DNA of 7,377 nt. Source: Hungateiclostridiaceae bacterium UBA3922 (lineage in GTDB: Bacteria; Bacillota; Clostridia; Acetivibrionales; DTU013). The position numbers and the translations under genes are program-made. A model generated the notes under the pieces. It did no database searches and was not told the origin of the DNA. It saw only the letters and a program-made list of their open reading frames with translations. Of the stretch, positions 1 to 5,762 are shown piece after piece; position 1 is the stretch's first letter; the number at the start of each line of letters is the position of its first letter. The stretch spans positions 1 through 7,377 of the forward strand of contig DGEQ01000153.1 of the NCBI GenBank assembly GCA_002386045.1, written 5' to 3'.

Positions 1-126
1 ACCCACTTCGACCCGGAGATCGTGGAAGTATTGCTCGAATGTGAAGAAGAGATAAATGAAATGTATAACAGGACAGGCCCTGGCGAACCAGGCACTGAAC
101 CTGCTGCGACAGCACTCAGGGGCTGA
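1..126 (+). CDS. C-terminal end of HD-GYP-type phosphohydrolase/response regulator (5' partial)
   Basis: The open frame enters from the left edge and ends at TGA 124-126, giving 41 residues that begin THFDPEIVEVLLECEEEI. The HFDPEIVE string followed by an acidic amphipathic helix is the usual end of HD-GYP domains, which hydrolyse cyclic di-GMP or act as signalling phosphohydrolases, often behind a receiver domain. The last 20 or so residues (NRTGPGEPGTEPAATALRG) are a low-complexity tail that I do not recognise. The catalytic HD and GYP motifs lie outside the window, so activity and full architecture cannot be judged. The gene converges on ppa, with only 35 nt between the two stop codons. 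A related HD-domain protein without cyclic di-GMP activity is the main alternative. Confidence 0.62.
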   Translation, partial: THFDPEIVEVLLECEEEINEMYNRTGPGEPGTEPAATALRG

Positions 127-161
127 TCATCAAGCCGGAAGATCCTTTTATTCCGGGCATT
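127..161. other. Short convergent intergenic spacer with a weak hairpin
   Basis: Between the two converging stop codons, CCGGAA (135-140) and TTCCGG (151-156) can form a 6-bp stem with a 10-nt loop. There is no T-tract after it on either strand, so it is at best a poor bidirectional terminator. Nothing else is visible here. Confidence 0.3.
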
Positions 162-698
162 TCAGGATCTGCCCCCGAATTTCGCGATGTAGTTGTCGAT
201 TTCTTTCTGTATGGTCATAATGGCCTTTTCGCGGCCTTCCACCTCGGCCACTTCGGTCTCTGACTGCTCCAGTTCCTTGTATACGCTGAAGAAGTGCGTC
301 ATCTCGAGGGAGATGTGTTTCGGCAGTTCTGAAACATCCCTGTAGCAGTTGTAACTCGGGTCCTTGAAAGGGATAGCGATGATCTTGCTGTCCTTTCTGC
401 CGTTGTCGATCATGGTGAACATCCCGATGGGATAACACCGTACGAGCGTCATCGGATTGATCGGCTCTGAACACAGGATCAGCACGTCCAGCGGATCATT
501 GTCGTCTCCGTATGTGCGAGGAATGAAGCCGTAATTTGCCGGGTAATGCGTGGAAGTCGAAAGTATGCGGTCAAGGACAAGCATCCCTGTCTCCTTGTCA
601 AGTTCATACTTGGTCTTTGAGCCTTTCCGGATCTCCACCACCGCGTAAAAGTCCTCGGCGCTGATACGATCCGGCGAGATATCATGCCAGACGTTCAA
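162..698 (-). CDS. ppa: Inorganic pyrophosphatase, family I
   Basis: Cytosolic Mg2+-dependent enzyme that hydrolyses pyrophosphate to two phosphates and so pulls biosynthetic reactions forward. The 178-residue protein has the family I signature DNDPLDV (residues 66-72). By alignment with E. coli PPase it keeps the active-site set: E22, K30, E32, R44, Y56, D66, D68, D71, D98, D103, K105, Y140 and K141. I place the start at TTG 698-696 because AGGAGG lies 9 nt upstream (708-713) and the length then matches the family. The in-frame ATG at 740 would add 14 residues, has no ribosome binding site, and lies only about 14 nt from the expected transcript start. The gene is monocistronic, with its own promoter and convergent with the preceding gene. 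Function is very secure; the start is fairly secure. Confidence 0.96.
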   Translation of the reverse strand: MNVWHDISPDRISAEDFYAVVEIRKGSKTKYELDKETGMLVLDRILSTSTHYPANYGFIPRTYGDDNDPLDVLILCSEPINPMTLVRCYPIGMFTMIDNGRKDSKIIAIPFKDPSYNCYRDVSELPKHISLEMTHFFSVYKELEQSETEVAEVEGREKAIMTIQKEIDNYIAKFGGRS

Positions 699-707
699 TA
701 GATATCC

Positions 708-713
708 CCTCCT
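708..713 (-). promoter_or_regulatory. Ribosome binding site deciding the ppa start
   Basis: A perfect AGGAGG on the - strand sits 9 nt before TTG 698 and inside the longer reading frame that starts at ATG 740. It argues that translation begins at the TTG codon. Confidence 0.8.
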
Positions 714-760
714 GTCAGTGTTATTTCCACCAGACGGCATTAGTCTGATAAATTGTCTTT

Positions 761-789
761 ATTATAACAACATTGCCATCCCGGGGCAA
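761..789 (-). promoter_or_regulatory. Promoter of ppa (sigma-A type)
   Basis: On the - strand, TTGCCC (789-784) and a perfect TATAAT (766-761) are separated by 17 nt. The expected start of transcription is near 754, giving a leader of about 55 nt before the TTG start codon. Confidence 0.7.
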
Positions 790-858
790 CTTATGCAGCA
801 TCATATCGGGCATACCGCGGGAAAAAGAGTCGGCAGGCCCGGCAGGTGGAACTTAAGA

Positions 859-887
859 TTGAAAGGATCCGTCGCATTTATTAGAAT
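859..887 (+). promoter_or_regulatory. Likely promoter of the lipoprotein gene
   Basis: TTGAAA (859-864) and TAGAAT (882-887) are spaced by 17 nt on the + strand, with transcription expected to start near 894. A second TATAAT at 890-895 has no good -35 partner. The site is back to back with the ppa promoter; about 70 nt separate the two -35 boxes. Confidence 0.55.
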
Positions 888-964
888 AATATAATAGTAA
901 TAATTGAGAGTCTATGGAATATTATGCAAATAATGCAACGGAACATGGAAGAAGAGATTCGGAT

Positions 965-1693
965 ATGCGGAGGAAGATAGCAACCGCCAAACTTGTATCG
1001 GTGCTGATCAGCATCCTGCTCATCGCTGCGCTGGCAGCCGGCTGCGTCAGCATCGGGCGCAGGGACGGTGTGGAAACAGGCACGACAGACGACAGCAGTG
1101 TAGATAAGGCCGAAGAGCAGGATAATGGAGACATGCCGGCCCAGGAGCAGCCGGCAGGCAACGGGGGCGCTGCGGCTGAAGACGCGGGCGGAGCGGAGGA
1201 GGAAATACCTGCCCTTTCAGACGAGGAAATAAACGGGATGTACCAGAAAGCTCTCGAAGCTTTGGGCTGGTTCGAATTCGGCACCATGCCCGCGGACTAT
1301 TCAGACACCAGGGAAGCGGACGGGTACGAGTACTACAGGGTGACCCATGACACTATCAAAACATATGATGCCCTAAGGTCGTACCTTGGAACTATTTTCG
1401 CGGATGCGGTGATTGACCGACTCCTGGGCGGCGACGGATCGGGCTTCCGGCTCTTCCGTGATTTTGACGGTGCATTGTATACGGTCCCTGTAGGCCGCGG
1501 CAGCGATATTTTCAAGGGCGAAGAGACCTACGAAATAATCAGGGAAGGGGACAGGAAGGTCATATACAGGGTCACTGTGGAAGTCTACGACGATCCCGAG
1601 ACGCAGAATGTGGCAGGTACCGAGCAGTATGACTTCCCGCTGGAGTATATAGACGGGAAATGGGTTTTCACTCATTTTGAACCTGTGAGATAA
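965..1693 (+). CDS. Lipoprotein with a C-terminal IseA-like domain
   Basis: Predicted 242-residue exported lipoprotein. A basic N-terminus (MRRK) and a hydrophobic segment lead to LAAGC, with Cys27 as the probable lipidation site. Residues about 30-85 are a low-complexity, acidic linker rich in Ala, Gly, Glu and Gln. The rest is a folded domain with YYRVTHDTIKTYDALRSYLGTIFADAVIDRLL, then a DFDGALYTVP segment, RGSDIF and a final GKWVFTHFEPV. This layout resembles the IseA/YoeB family of DL-endopeptidase inhibitors, which restrain cell-wall autolysins at the outer face of the membrane. I recognise this by pattern, not by search. The start at 965 gives a normal signal peptide and has GAAGAG 8 nt upstream. 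The in-frame ATG at 914 would add 17 residues ahead of it and remains possible. The gene is single, with its own promoter and terminator. Confidence 0.8.
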   Translation: MRRKIATAKLVSVLISILLIAALAAGCVSIGRRDGVETGTTDDSSVDKAEEQDNGDMPAQEQPAGNGGAAAEDAGGAEEEIPALSDEEINGMYQKALEALGWFEFGTMPADYSDTREADGYEYYRVTHDTIKTYDALRSYLGTIFADAVIDRLLGGDGSGFRLFRDFDGALYTVPVGRGSDIFKGEETYEIIREGDRKVIYRVTVEVYDDPETQNVAGTEQYDFPLEYIDGKWVFTHFEPVR

Positions 1694-1702
1694 AATTTTC
1701 AG

Positions 1703-1740
1703 AAAAATCCCGGGTCAGCTATTGACACGGGGATTTTTTT
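1703..1740 (+). terminator. Intrinsic terminator of the lipoprotein gene
   Basis: AAAAATCCCG (1703-1712) pairs with CGGG-ATTTTT (1728-1738, one G bulged). The top of the stem can continue as GTCA/TGAC (1714-1717 with 1723-1726) around a 5-nt loop. A run of seven T follows at 1734-1740. The A-tract on the 5' side makes it possibly active in both directions. Confidence 0.8.
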
Positions 1741-1749
1741 GATTATAAT
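1722..1749 (+). promoter_or_regulatory. Promoter of perR-rbr with consensus hexamers
   Basis: TTGACA (1722-1727) and TATAAT (1744-1749) are both perfect matches, spaced by 16 nt, with transcription expected near 1756. The -35 box lies inside the 3' arm of the preceding terminator hairpin, and the T-tract of that terminator forms the spacer. Confidence 0.78.
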
Positions 1750-1755
1750 TAAGAA

Positions 1756-1770
1756 TTGGAATTATTCCTA
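1756..1770 (+). promoter_or_regulatory. Candidate PerR/Fur-type operator
   Basis: A palindrome GGAAT-T-ATTCC (1758-1768) lies at the expected transcription start, between the -10 box and the start codon of the regulator. Read as a 7-1-7 site (1756-1770), it matches the B. subtilis PerR box TTATAATNATTATAA at 9 of 14 positions, keeping the central AAT-N-ATT. Position and geometry suggest autoregulation. Binding itself is inferred. Confidence 0.5.
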
Positions 1771-1783
1771 ATCAAGAGGTGCG

Positions 1784-2170
1784 ATGGTGACAAGGCAAAG
1801 AAAAACTATCCTGGAAATCATCAAAACTTCAAATGAACATATGACGGCTGAGGAGATATACCTGAAAGCCAAGAAGGTCATGCCTTCCATTGCCATGGGA
1901 ACTGTCTACAGGAACCTGGGGCTGATGACGGAAGCCGGGGAGATCCGGCGCATCCCGATCCCCGATTCGCCGGACAGGTACGACAAGTCTGTGAAACCGC
2001 ACGAGCACATGGTCTGCCAGGAGTGCGGAGAAGTCCATGACGTTTTTATCGACGGCCTGCTGGAGTACCTTCGGCAGAGCACAGGAGCAGAGATCACGGG
2101 TTATGATCTGAACCTGAGATTCATCTGTGAAAACTGCAGGAGGAAGGACACGATACAGGGACATCGATAA
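1784..2170 (+). CDS. perR: PerR-like peroxide-sensing repressor, Fur family
   Basis: A 128-residue Fur-family DNA-binding metalloregulator. The winged helix spans about residues 1-60, with the recognition region PSIAMGTVYRNLGLM (34-48). The structural zinc site is C78-x2-C81 and C115-x2-C118. The regulatory metal ligands of B. subtilis PerR (H37, D85, H91, H93, D104) align with H19, D67, H73, H75 and D86. Aspartate at the last position is typical of PerR rather than Fur, and in PerR iron-bound histidines are oxidised by peroxide. It lacks the first ~18 residues of B. subtilis PerR. An in-frame TAA at 1769-1771 shows this is the true length. ATG 1784 has GAGGTG just upstream (1776-1781); GTG 1787 is an alternative start. 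It heads a transcript with rubrerythrin, a typical PerR target. A role as another Fur-family sensor is possible. Confidence 0.9.
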   Translation: MVTRQRKTILEIIKTSNEHMTAEEIYLKAKKVMPSIAMGTVYRNLGLMTEAGEIRRIPIPDSPDRYDKSVKPHEHMVCQECGEVHDVFIDGLLEYLRQSTGAEITGYDLNLRFICENCRRKDTIQGHR

Positions 2171-2220
2171 ATCCAACATTTGCAGGACCCAAAAGCGCAA
2201 ATCCCAAAATTCATATAAAA

Positions 2221-2228
2221 AAGGAGAG
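2221..2228 (+). promoter_or_regulatory. Ribosome binding site deciding the rubrerythrin start
   Basis: AAGGAGAG is placed 6 nt before ATG 2235. It selects this codon over the upstream in-frame ATG at 2127. Confidence 0.8.
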
Positions 2229-2234
2229 TGGATC

Positions 2235-2768
2235 ATGAACATCAAGGGAACGAAAACAGAAAAGAATCTCAGAGAAGCCTTAGCCGGCGAATCCATGGCA
2301 AGGAACAAGTACACCTATTTCGCCTCTGTAGCGAGGAAGGAAGGATATGAGCAGATCGCTGCTATATTCGAAGAGACCGCCAATAACGAGAAGGAGCATG
2401 CAAAGCTCTGGTTCAAGGCGCTTGGAGAACTGGGGAACACGGCGGAGAACCTGCTCAGCGCTGCCAACGGTGAAAACTACGAGTGGACCGATATGTATGA
2501 ACGCTTTGCGAAGGATGCGGAAGAAGAGGGCTTTACCGCTCTTGCAAAACAGTTCAGGATGGTCGCAGAGATCGAGAAGGCTCATGAAGAAAGGTACCGC
2601 AAGCTTCTCAAGAACGTGGAGATGCAGCAGGTATTCGAAAAGGCCGGAGAGACCATGTGGGAATGCCGCAACTGCGGGCATCTTGTAATGGGGAAGAAGG
2701 CTCCCGAGGTCTGCCCGGTATGCGCACATCCGAAGAGCTTCTTTGAGGTCAGGAAAGAGAATTACTGA
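2235..2768 (+). CDS. rbr: Rubrerythrin
   Basis: Cytosolic non-haem di-iron peroxidase of anaerobes that reduces hydrogen peroxide to water using electrons delivered through its rubredoxin site. The 177-residue protein has a four-helix ferritin-like domain (about 1-135) with the expected di-iron ligands E19, E52-x2-H55, E80-x2-E83 and E114-x2-H117. A C-terminal rubredoxin domain follows with C144-x2-C147 and C160-x2-C163. Length is normal for compact clostridial rubrerythrins. The start is ATG 2235, preceded by AAGGAG 8 nt upstream. An ATG further upstream in the same frame (2127) lies inside perR and lacks a binding site. It follows perR by 64 nt with no terminator and no convincing promoter between, so the two are probably co-transcribed and derepressed by peroxide. 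Confidence 0.97.
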   Translation: MNIKGTKTEKNLREALAGESMARNKYTYFASVARKEGYEQIAAIFEETANNEKEHAKLWFKALGELGNTAENLLSAANGENYEWTDMYERFAKDAEEEGFTALAKQFRMVAEIEKAHEERYRKLLKNVEMQQVFEKAGETMWECRNCGHLVMGKKAPEVCPVCAHPKSFFEVRKENY

Positions 2769-2798
2769 TCCGATCACTCATTATAACGGGACACCCCT

Positions 2799-2840
2799 GG
2801 AACACCGCCTCATGCCTATTGGGGCGGTGTTTCCGTTTTT
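2799..2840 (+). terminator. Intrinsic terminator after rubrerythrin
   Basis: GGAACACCGCC (2799-2809) pairs with GGCGGTGTTTCC (2823-2834), with one bulged T and a 13-nt loop, followed by G and five T (2836-2840). It closes the perR-rbr transcript. Confidence 0.88.
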
Positions 2841-2875
2841 GCGCGTAAATTACATATATTGAGAAGGATACTGCA

Positions 2876-2904
2876 TGGAACAGCAATGCGTATTATGTTA
2901 TGAT
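2876..2904 (+). promoter_or_regulatory. Likely extended -10 promoter of the MATE gene
   Basis: TGTTATGAT (2896-2904) is a TGn extended -10 with -10 hexamer TATGAT (2899-2904). A weak -35 (TGGAAC, 2876-2881) lies 17 nt upstream. Transcription should start near 2911, downstream of the ATG at 2900, so that ATG could not be translated from this promoter. Confidence 0.5.
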
Positions 2905-2962
2905 ATTTATCAATGAGATGCGGCCGGCATCCGGAAAACAGGCAGGAAAAGGAAGAGGTTTT

Positions 2963-4345
2963 TTGATCGTATCAAGGCATCATGACATCGATATGTGCAA
3001 TGGGCCGTTGTTCGGCAAGATACTCATGTTCGCTCTGCCGATCATGGCAATGAACATCCTGCAGTTGCTGTTCAACGCTGCCGATATGATCGTCGTAGGG
3101 CAGTTTTCAGGCAAAGAGGCGCTTGCGGCTGTTGGTGCTACGGGTGCTCTCATCAATCTGCTGGTCAATACGTTCATGGGCCTGTCCGTGGGCACGAGCG
3201 TCATAGTTGCCCGGGATTACGGAGCCGGCCGGCCTGAAGAAGTAAGCCGGTCGGTCCACACTTCGATCGCCGTCAGTGTCATAGGCGGAGTGGTCGTCAT
3301 GTTTGTCGGGCTGGCCTTTTGTGGGCCTATGCTGACCTGGATGGGTACTCCCGAGGACATCATCGATTTATCGGTACTGTACATGCGCATATACTTTTTG
3401 GGCATGCCGGCCAACATGGTGTACAACTTTGCGGCAGCGATCCTGCGTTCCGTGGGTGACAGCCGCCATCCTACCTATTACCTTTTCATTTCCGGTGTGG
3501 TCAATGTATTCCTGAACCTGTTTTTCATCGTTGTGCTTGGCATGAGTGTCGATGGAGTGGCATGGGCAACGGTCACCTCACAGTATCTTTCAGCGGCACT
3601 CATCCTGGTGTGCCTTTACAGGAGCAGCCTGTCGATACGTTTCATACCGCGGAAACTGTGCATTGACAGGAAAAAACTCGAAGCATTGCTGAAGATGGGC
3701 ATACCTGCCGGGATGCAGAGCGCGCTTTTTTCCATATCCAACACGCTGATACAGTCGGCGGTCAACTCCTTCGGATCCACGATGGTTGCGGCCAGTTCGG
3801 CGGCCAGCAACGTGGAGGGCCTTGCCGGGACTACGATGAATGCCTATTATAATGCTGCCATCACTTTTACAGGCCAGAACATGGGTGCCAAAAAGTACGA
3901 AAGGATCGACACCATCGCAAAGATATGCACCGCCCTGGTCTTTGCCACATGGATCGTTCTCTGCGGGGCGATACTGCTTTTCGGAAGGCCGCTGCTCAGC
4001 CTGTACACGACTGATCCTGAGGTCATAGAACTCGGCATGGAGCGGATGTATATCATGATGGCTGCTTTTTTCACCTGCGGGATAATGAATGTATTTCCCG
4101 GCCTGACCCGCGGCATGGGATATTCGGTGCTTCCCATGCTGTGCACGCTGATAGGCGCCTGTCTGCTGAGGATCGTGTGGCTGGATACTTTCTTCACATG
4201 GTATCGTTCGATATTCATGCTGTTCATATGCTACCCCATCACCTGGTCTCTGGCAGGAATCGGCCAGGTGGCAAGCTTTTTCTATGCCCGCCACAGGATC
4301 AGGAAACGTGCGGCACTCGAGGCAGAGGCTACACCGCCGGGATGA
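2963..4345 (+). CDS. MATE family efflux transporter
   Basis: A 460-residue integral membrane protein with about 12 hydrophobic segments in two homologous halves (roughly residues 15-230 and 240-450), as in MATE antiporters. These expel drugs or other cationic compounds in exchange for Na+ or H+. The first half opens with GPLFGKILMFALPIMAMNIL, including the conserved helix-1 Pro26, and carries the AADMIVVG stretch. The second opens with LLKMGIPAGMQSALFSISN, typical of clostridial MATE proteins. Substrate cannot be predicted. I choose TTG 2963, which has AGGAAGAGG (2950-2958) 4 nt upstream and gives a standard N-terminus. The in-frame ATG at 2900 has no binding site and lies within the predicted promoter. 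No clear terminator follows, so some read-through into the next gene is possible. Confidence 0.93.
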   Translation: MIVSRHHDIDMCNGPLFGKILMFALPIMAMNILQLLFNAADMIVVGQFSGKEALAAVGATGALINLLVNTFMGLSVGTSVIVARDYGAGRPEEVSRSVHTSIAVSVIGGVVVMFVGLAFCGPMLTWMGTPEDIIDLSVLYMRIYFLGMPANMVYNFAAAILRSVGDSRHPTYYLFISGVVNVFLNLFFIVVLGMSVDGVAWATVTSQYLSAALILVCLYRSSLSIRFIPRKLCIDRKKLEALLKMGIPAGMQSALFSISNTLIQSAVNSFGSTMVAASSAASNVEGLAGTTMNAYYNAAITFTGQNMGAKKYERIDTIAKICTALVFATWIVLCGAILLFGRPLLSLYTTDPEVIELGMERMYIMMAAFFTCGIMNVFPGLTRGMGYSVLPMLCTLIGACLLRIVWLDTFFTWYRSIFMLFICYPITWSLAGIGQVASFFYARHRIRKRAALEAEATPPG

Positions 4346-4389
4346 CAGTAAACGTTAAAAAGCGGGCGAAAGTATGGTAAGCTTCATGA

Positions 4390-4417
4390 TTGACAAATCC
4401 TATATTTCAGTTAAAAT
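4390..4417 (+). promoter_or_regulatory. Promoter of the EIIC_2 gene
   Basis: A perfect TTGACA (4390-4395) and TAAAAT (4412-4417) are spaced by 16 nt. Transcription is expected near 4424, leaving a leader of about 90 nt. Confidence 0.72.
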
Positions 4418-4426
4418 TGTACCAAA

Positions 4427-4485
4427 CATGATCGCTCAGGATCCAGTATCTGCCTTTTTGCTGCAGGTAATGCTGCGATCTCATG
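4427..4485 (+). promoter_or_regulatory. Structured 5' leader of the EIIC_2 transcript
   Basis: CATGATCGC (4427-4435) pairs with GCGATC-T-CATG (4475-4485), a 9- to 10-bp closing stem with one bulged T. Within it, TATCTGC (4447-4453) pairs with GCAGGTA (4463-4469, one U-G pair) around a 9-nt loop containing five T. CAG/CTG (4444-4446, 4473-4475) could pair as an alternative at the junction. The element fills the leader from the predicted transcript start almost to the ribosome binding site (GGGGG, 4503-4507). I do not recognise a known riboswitch class. A regulatory role is inferred from position and pairing only. Confidence 0.4.
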
Positions 4486-4513
4486 CAATACGAACGGGAT
4501 ATGGGGGAACGAT

Positions 4514-5617
4514 ATGGGAAATACCGGTGCAAAAACAAGCAGGATGAGAGGTATTATCGATAAAATACGTGTTTTTCTCGACAGGAAAGGAATAATCATT
4601 TCGGGCCGCCTCTATGCCATAGATGCCATGAGTGCCATGGCGCAGGGCCTGTTCTGTTCACTGCTCATAGGGACGATAATCAATACGGTCGGCACCCAGA
4701 CAGGGCTGGGATTCCTGAATGAAATAGGCAAATTTGCCACGGATATGTCCGGGCCGGCCATGGCCATTGCAATAGGCTTCGCTTTGAAATGTCCGCCGCT
4801 GGTACTGTTTTCACTCGCAGCCGTGGGATATTCGGCAAACCAGCTCGGAGGCGCGGGAGGCCCGCTGGCAGTACTCATAATAGCGATTATTGCAGCGGAG
4901 ATAGGCAAGGCGGTTTCGAAGGAAACGAAGATCGATATCCTGGTCACTCCGCTGGTGACCATATTTACAGGAGTCGGCGTTTCTGCACTGATCGCGCCCC
5001 CTATCGGAACGGCAGCCGCATCAGTAGGACAGGTAATAATGTGGGCGACGGAACAGCAGCCTTTCATCATGGGAATACTGGTTTCGGTCATAGTGGGTAT
5101 GGTGCTGACACTCCCCATCAGCAGCGCGGCGATCTGCCACATGCTCGGCCTGACCGGCCTGGCCGGAGGCGCTGCCCTGGCAGGATGCTGTGCCAACATG
5201 GTAGGGTTCGCAGTCGTATCATTCCGTGAGAACCGCTGGGGTGGCCTCGTTTCCCAGGGGCTTGGCACATCTATGCTCCAGATGGGCAATATAGTCCGGA
5301 ACCCGAAGATATGGATACCGGCAATAGCGGCAAGCGCCATCACGGGGCCGATCTCAACGGTCGTATTCAGGCTGGAGATGAACGGACCTGCAGTGGCGTC
5401 GGGTATGGGGACTTGCGGCCTTGTGGGACCCATAGGAGTATATACCGGCTGGATAAATGACATGGCAGCCGGTACAAAAGCTGCGATCACGGCGTTCGAC
5501 TGGTTCGCGCTGATAATGATAAGCATAGTGCTGCCCGCAGTCTTAAGCTGGATATTTGGGCGGATCTGCCGGAAAATCGGCTGGATAAAAGAAGGCGACC
5601 TGAAACTGGACAACTGA
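4514..5617 (+). CDS. PTS EIIC_2 family (PfoR-like) membrane protein
   Basis: A 367-residue polytopic membrane protein with about 9-10 hydrophobic segments. The regions AIDAMSAMAQGLFCSLLIGTI, GYSANQLGGAGGPLAV and the repeated glycine-rich helices match the PTS_EIIC_2 family, which includes the clostridial PfoR regulator-like proteins. It has the membrane translocation part only. No EIIA or EIIB phosphorylation domain is fused to it or encoded nearby, so whether it is a sugar permease working with distant partners or has a regulatory role cannot be told. ATG 4514 has GGGGGAA about 6 nt upstream; ATG 4544 is a less likely alternative. It has its own promoter and a structured leader. No good terminator follows: TGATTTC/GAAATCA (5633-5661) forms a stem but lacks a T-tract. 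Confidence 0.83.
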   Translation: MGNTGAKTSRMRGIIDKIRVFLDRKGIIISGRLYAIDAMSAMAQGLFCSLLIGTIINTVGTQTGLGFLNEIGKFATDMSGPAMAIAIGFALKCPPLVLFSLAAVGYSANQLGGAGGPLAVLIIAIIAAEIGKAVSKETKIDILVTPLVTIFTGVGVSALIAPPIGTAAASVGQVIMWATEQQPFIMGILVSVIVGMVLTLPISSAAICHMLGLTGLAGGAALAGCCANMVGFAVVSFRENRWGGLVSQGLGTSMLQMGNIVRNPKIWIPAIAASAITGPISTVVFRLEMNGPAVASGMGTCGLVGPIGVYTGWINDMAAGTKAAITAFDWFALIMISIVLPAVLSWIFGRICRKIGWIKEGDLKLDN

Positions 5618-5700
5618 TGAAAACTTCATGAATGATTTCATATATAGTCAGTGGGAAATCAGTCCGTTCAGCACCATCGTATAATAAATACTGCCTGAAT

Positions 5701-5730
5701 AAAAATCAGCCCGATGTGTGAACGGGCTGA
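5701..5730 (-). terminator. Intrinsic terminator of pfkA
   Basis: Read on the - strand, an 8-bp perfect stem TCAGCCCG/CGGGCTGA (5723-5730 with 5706-5713) around a 9-nt loop is followed by TTTTT (5705-5701). It lies 33 nt after the pfkA stop codon. Confidence 0.88.
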
Positions 5731-5762
5731 CCCGGTCAGCAACGTACTTATCGATGCCGCGC

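Noticed and set aside
831..846. CGGCAGG tandem direct repeat in the ppa/lipoprotein intergenic region
   Set aside because: Two 7-bp copies at a 9-bp period could be a regulatory site but are too short to support on sequence alone.
882..898. PerR-box-like AT-rich stretch upstream of the lipoprotein gene
   Set aside because: It matches the B. subtilis box at about 9 of 14 positions but is simple AT-rich sequence without symmetry, so chance is likely.
2127..2234. N-terminal extension of the rubrerythrin frame starting at ATG 2127
   Set aside because: It overlaps the end of perR, lacks a ribosome binding site and has no rubrerythrin-like sequence; AAGGAG places the start at 2235.
2171..2234. 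Promoter or hairpin between perR and rbr (ATTTGC/GCAAAT at 2178-2183 and 2197-2202; TATAAA at 2214-2219)
   Set aside because: The stem is only 6 bp with a 13-nt loop and no T-tract, and TATAAA has no -35 partner at a normal distance.
3590..4294. 234-codon frame antisense to the MATE gene
   Set aside because: It lies wholly within a well-supported gene, and its translation is His/Arg/Gly-rich with no family resemblance.
4428..4547. Possible 39-codon leader ORF overlapping the EIIC_2 start out of frame
   Set aside because: It begins only ~4 nt after the predicted transcript start, has no ribosome binding site and no recognisable attenuation pattern such as codon runs.
5633..5661. TGATTTC/GAAATCA inverted repeat after the EIIC_2 gene as a terminator
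   Set aside because: The stem is A/T-rich with a 15-nt loop, and no T-tract follows.
5680..5685. TATAAT on the + strand between the EIIC_2 gene and pfkA
   Set aside because: There is no matching -35 box and no downstream + strand gene; it would only make antisense RNA into pfkA.
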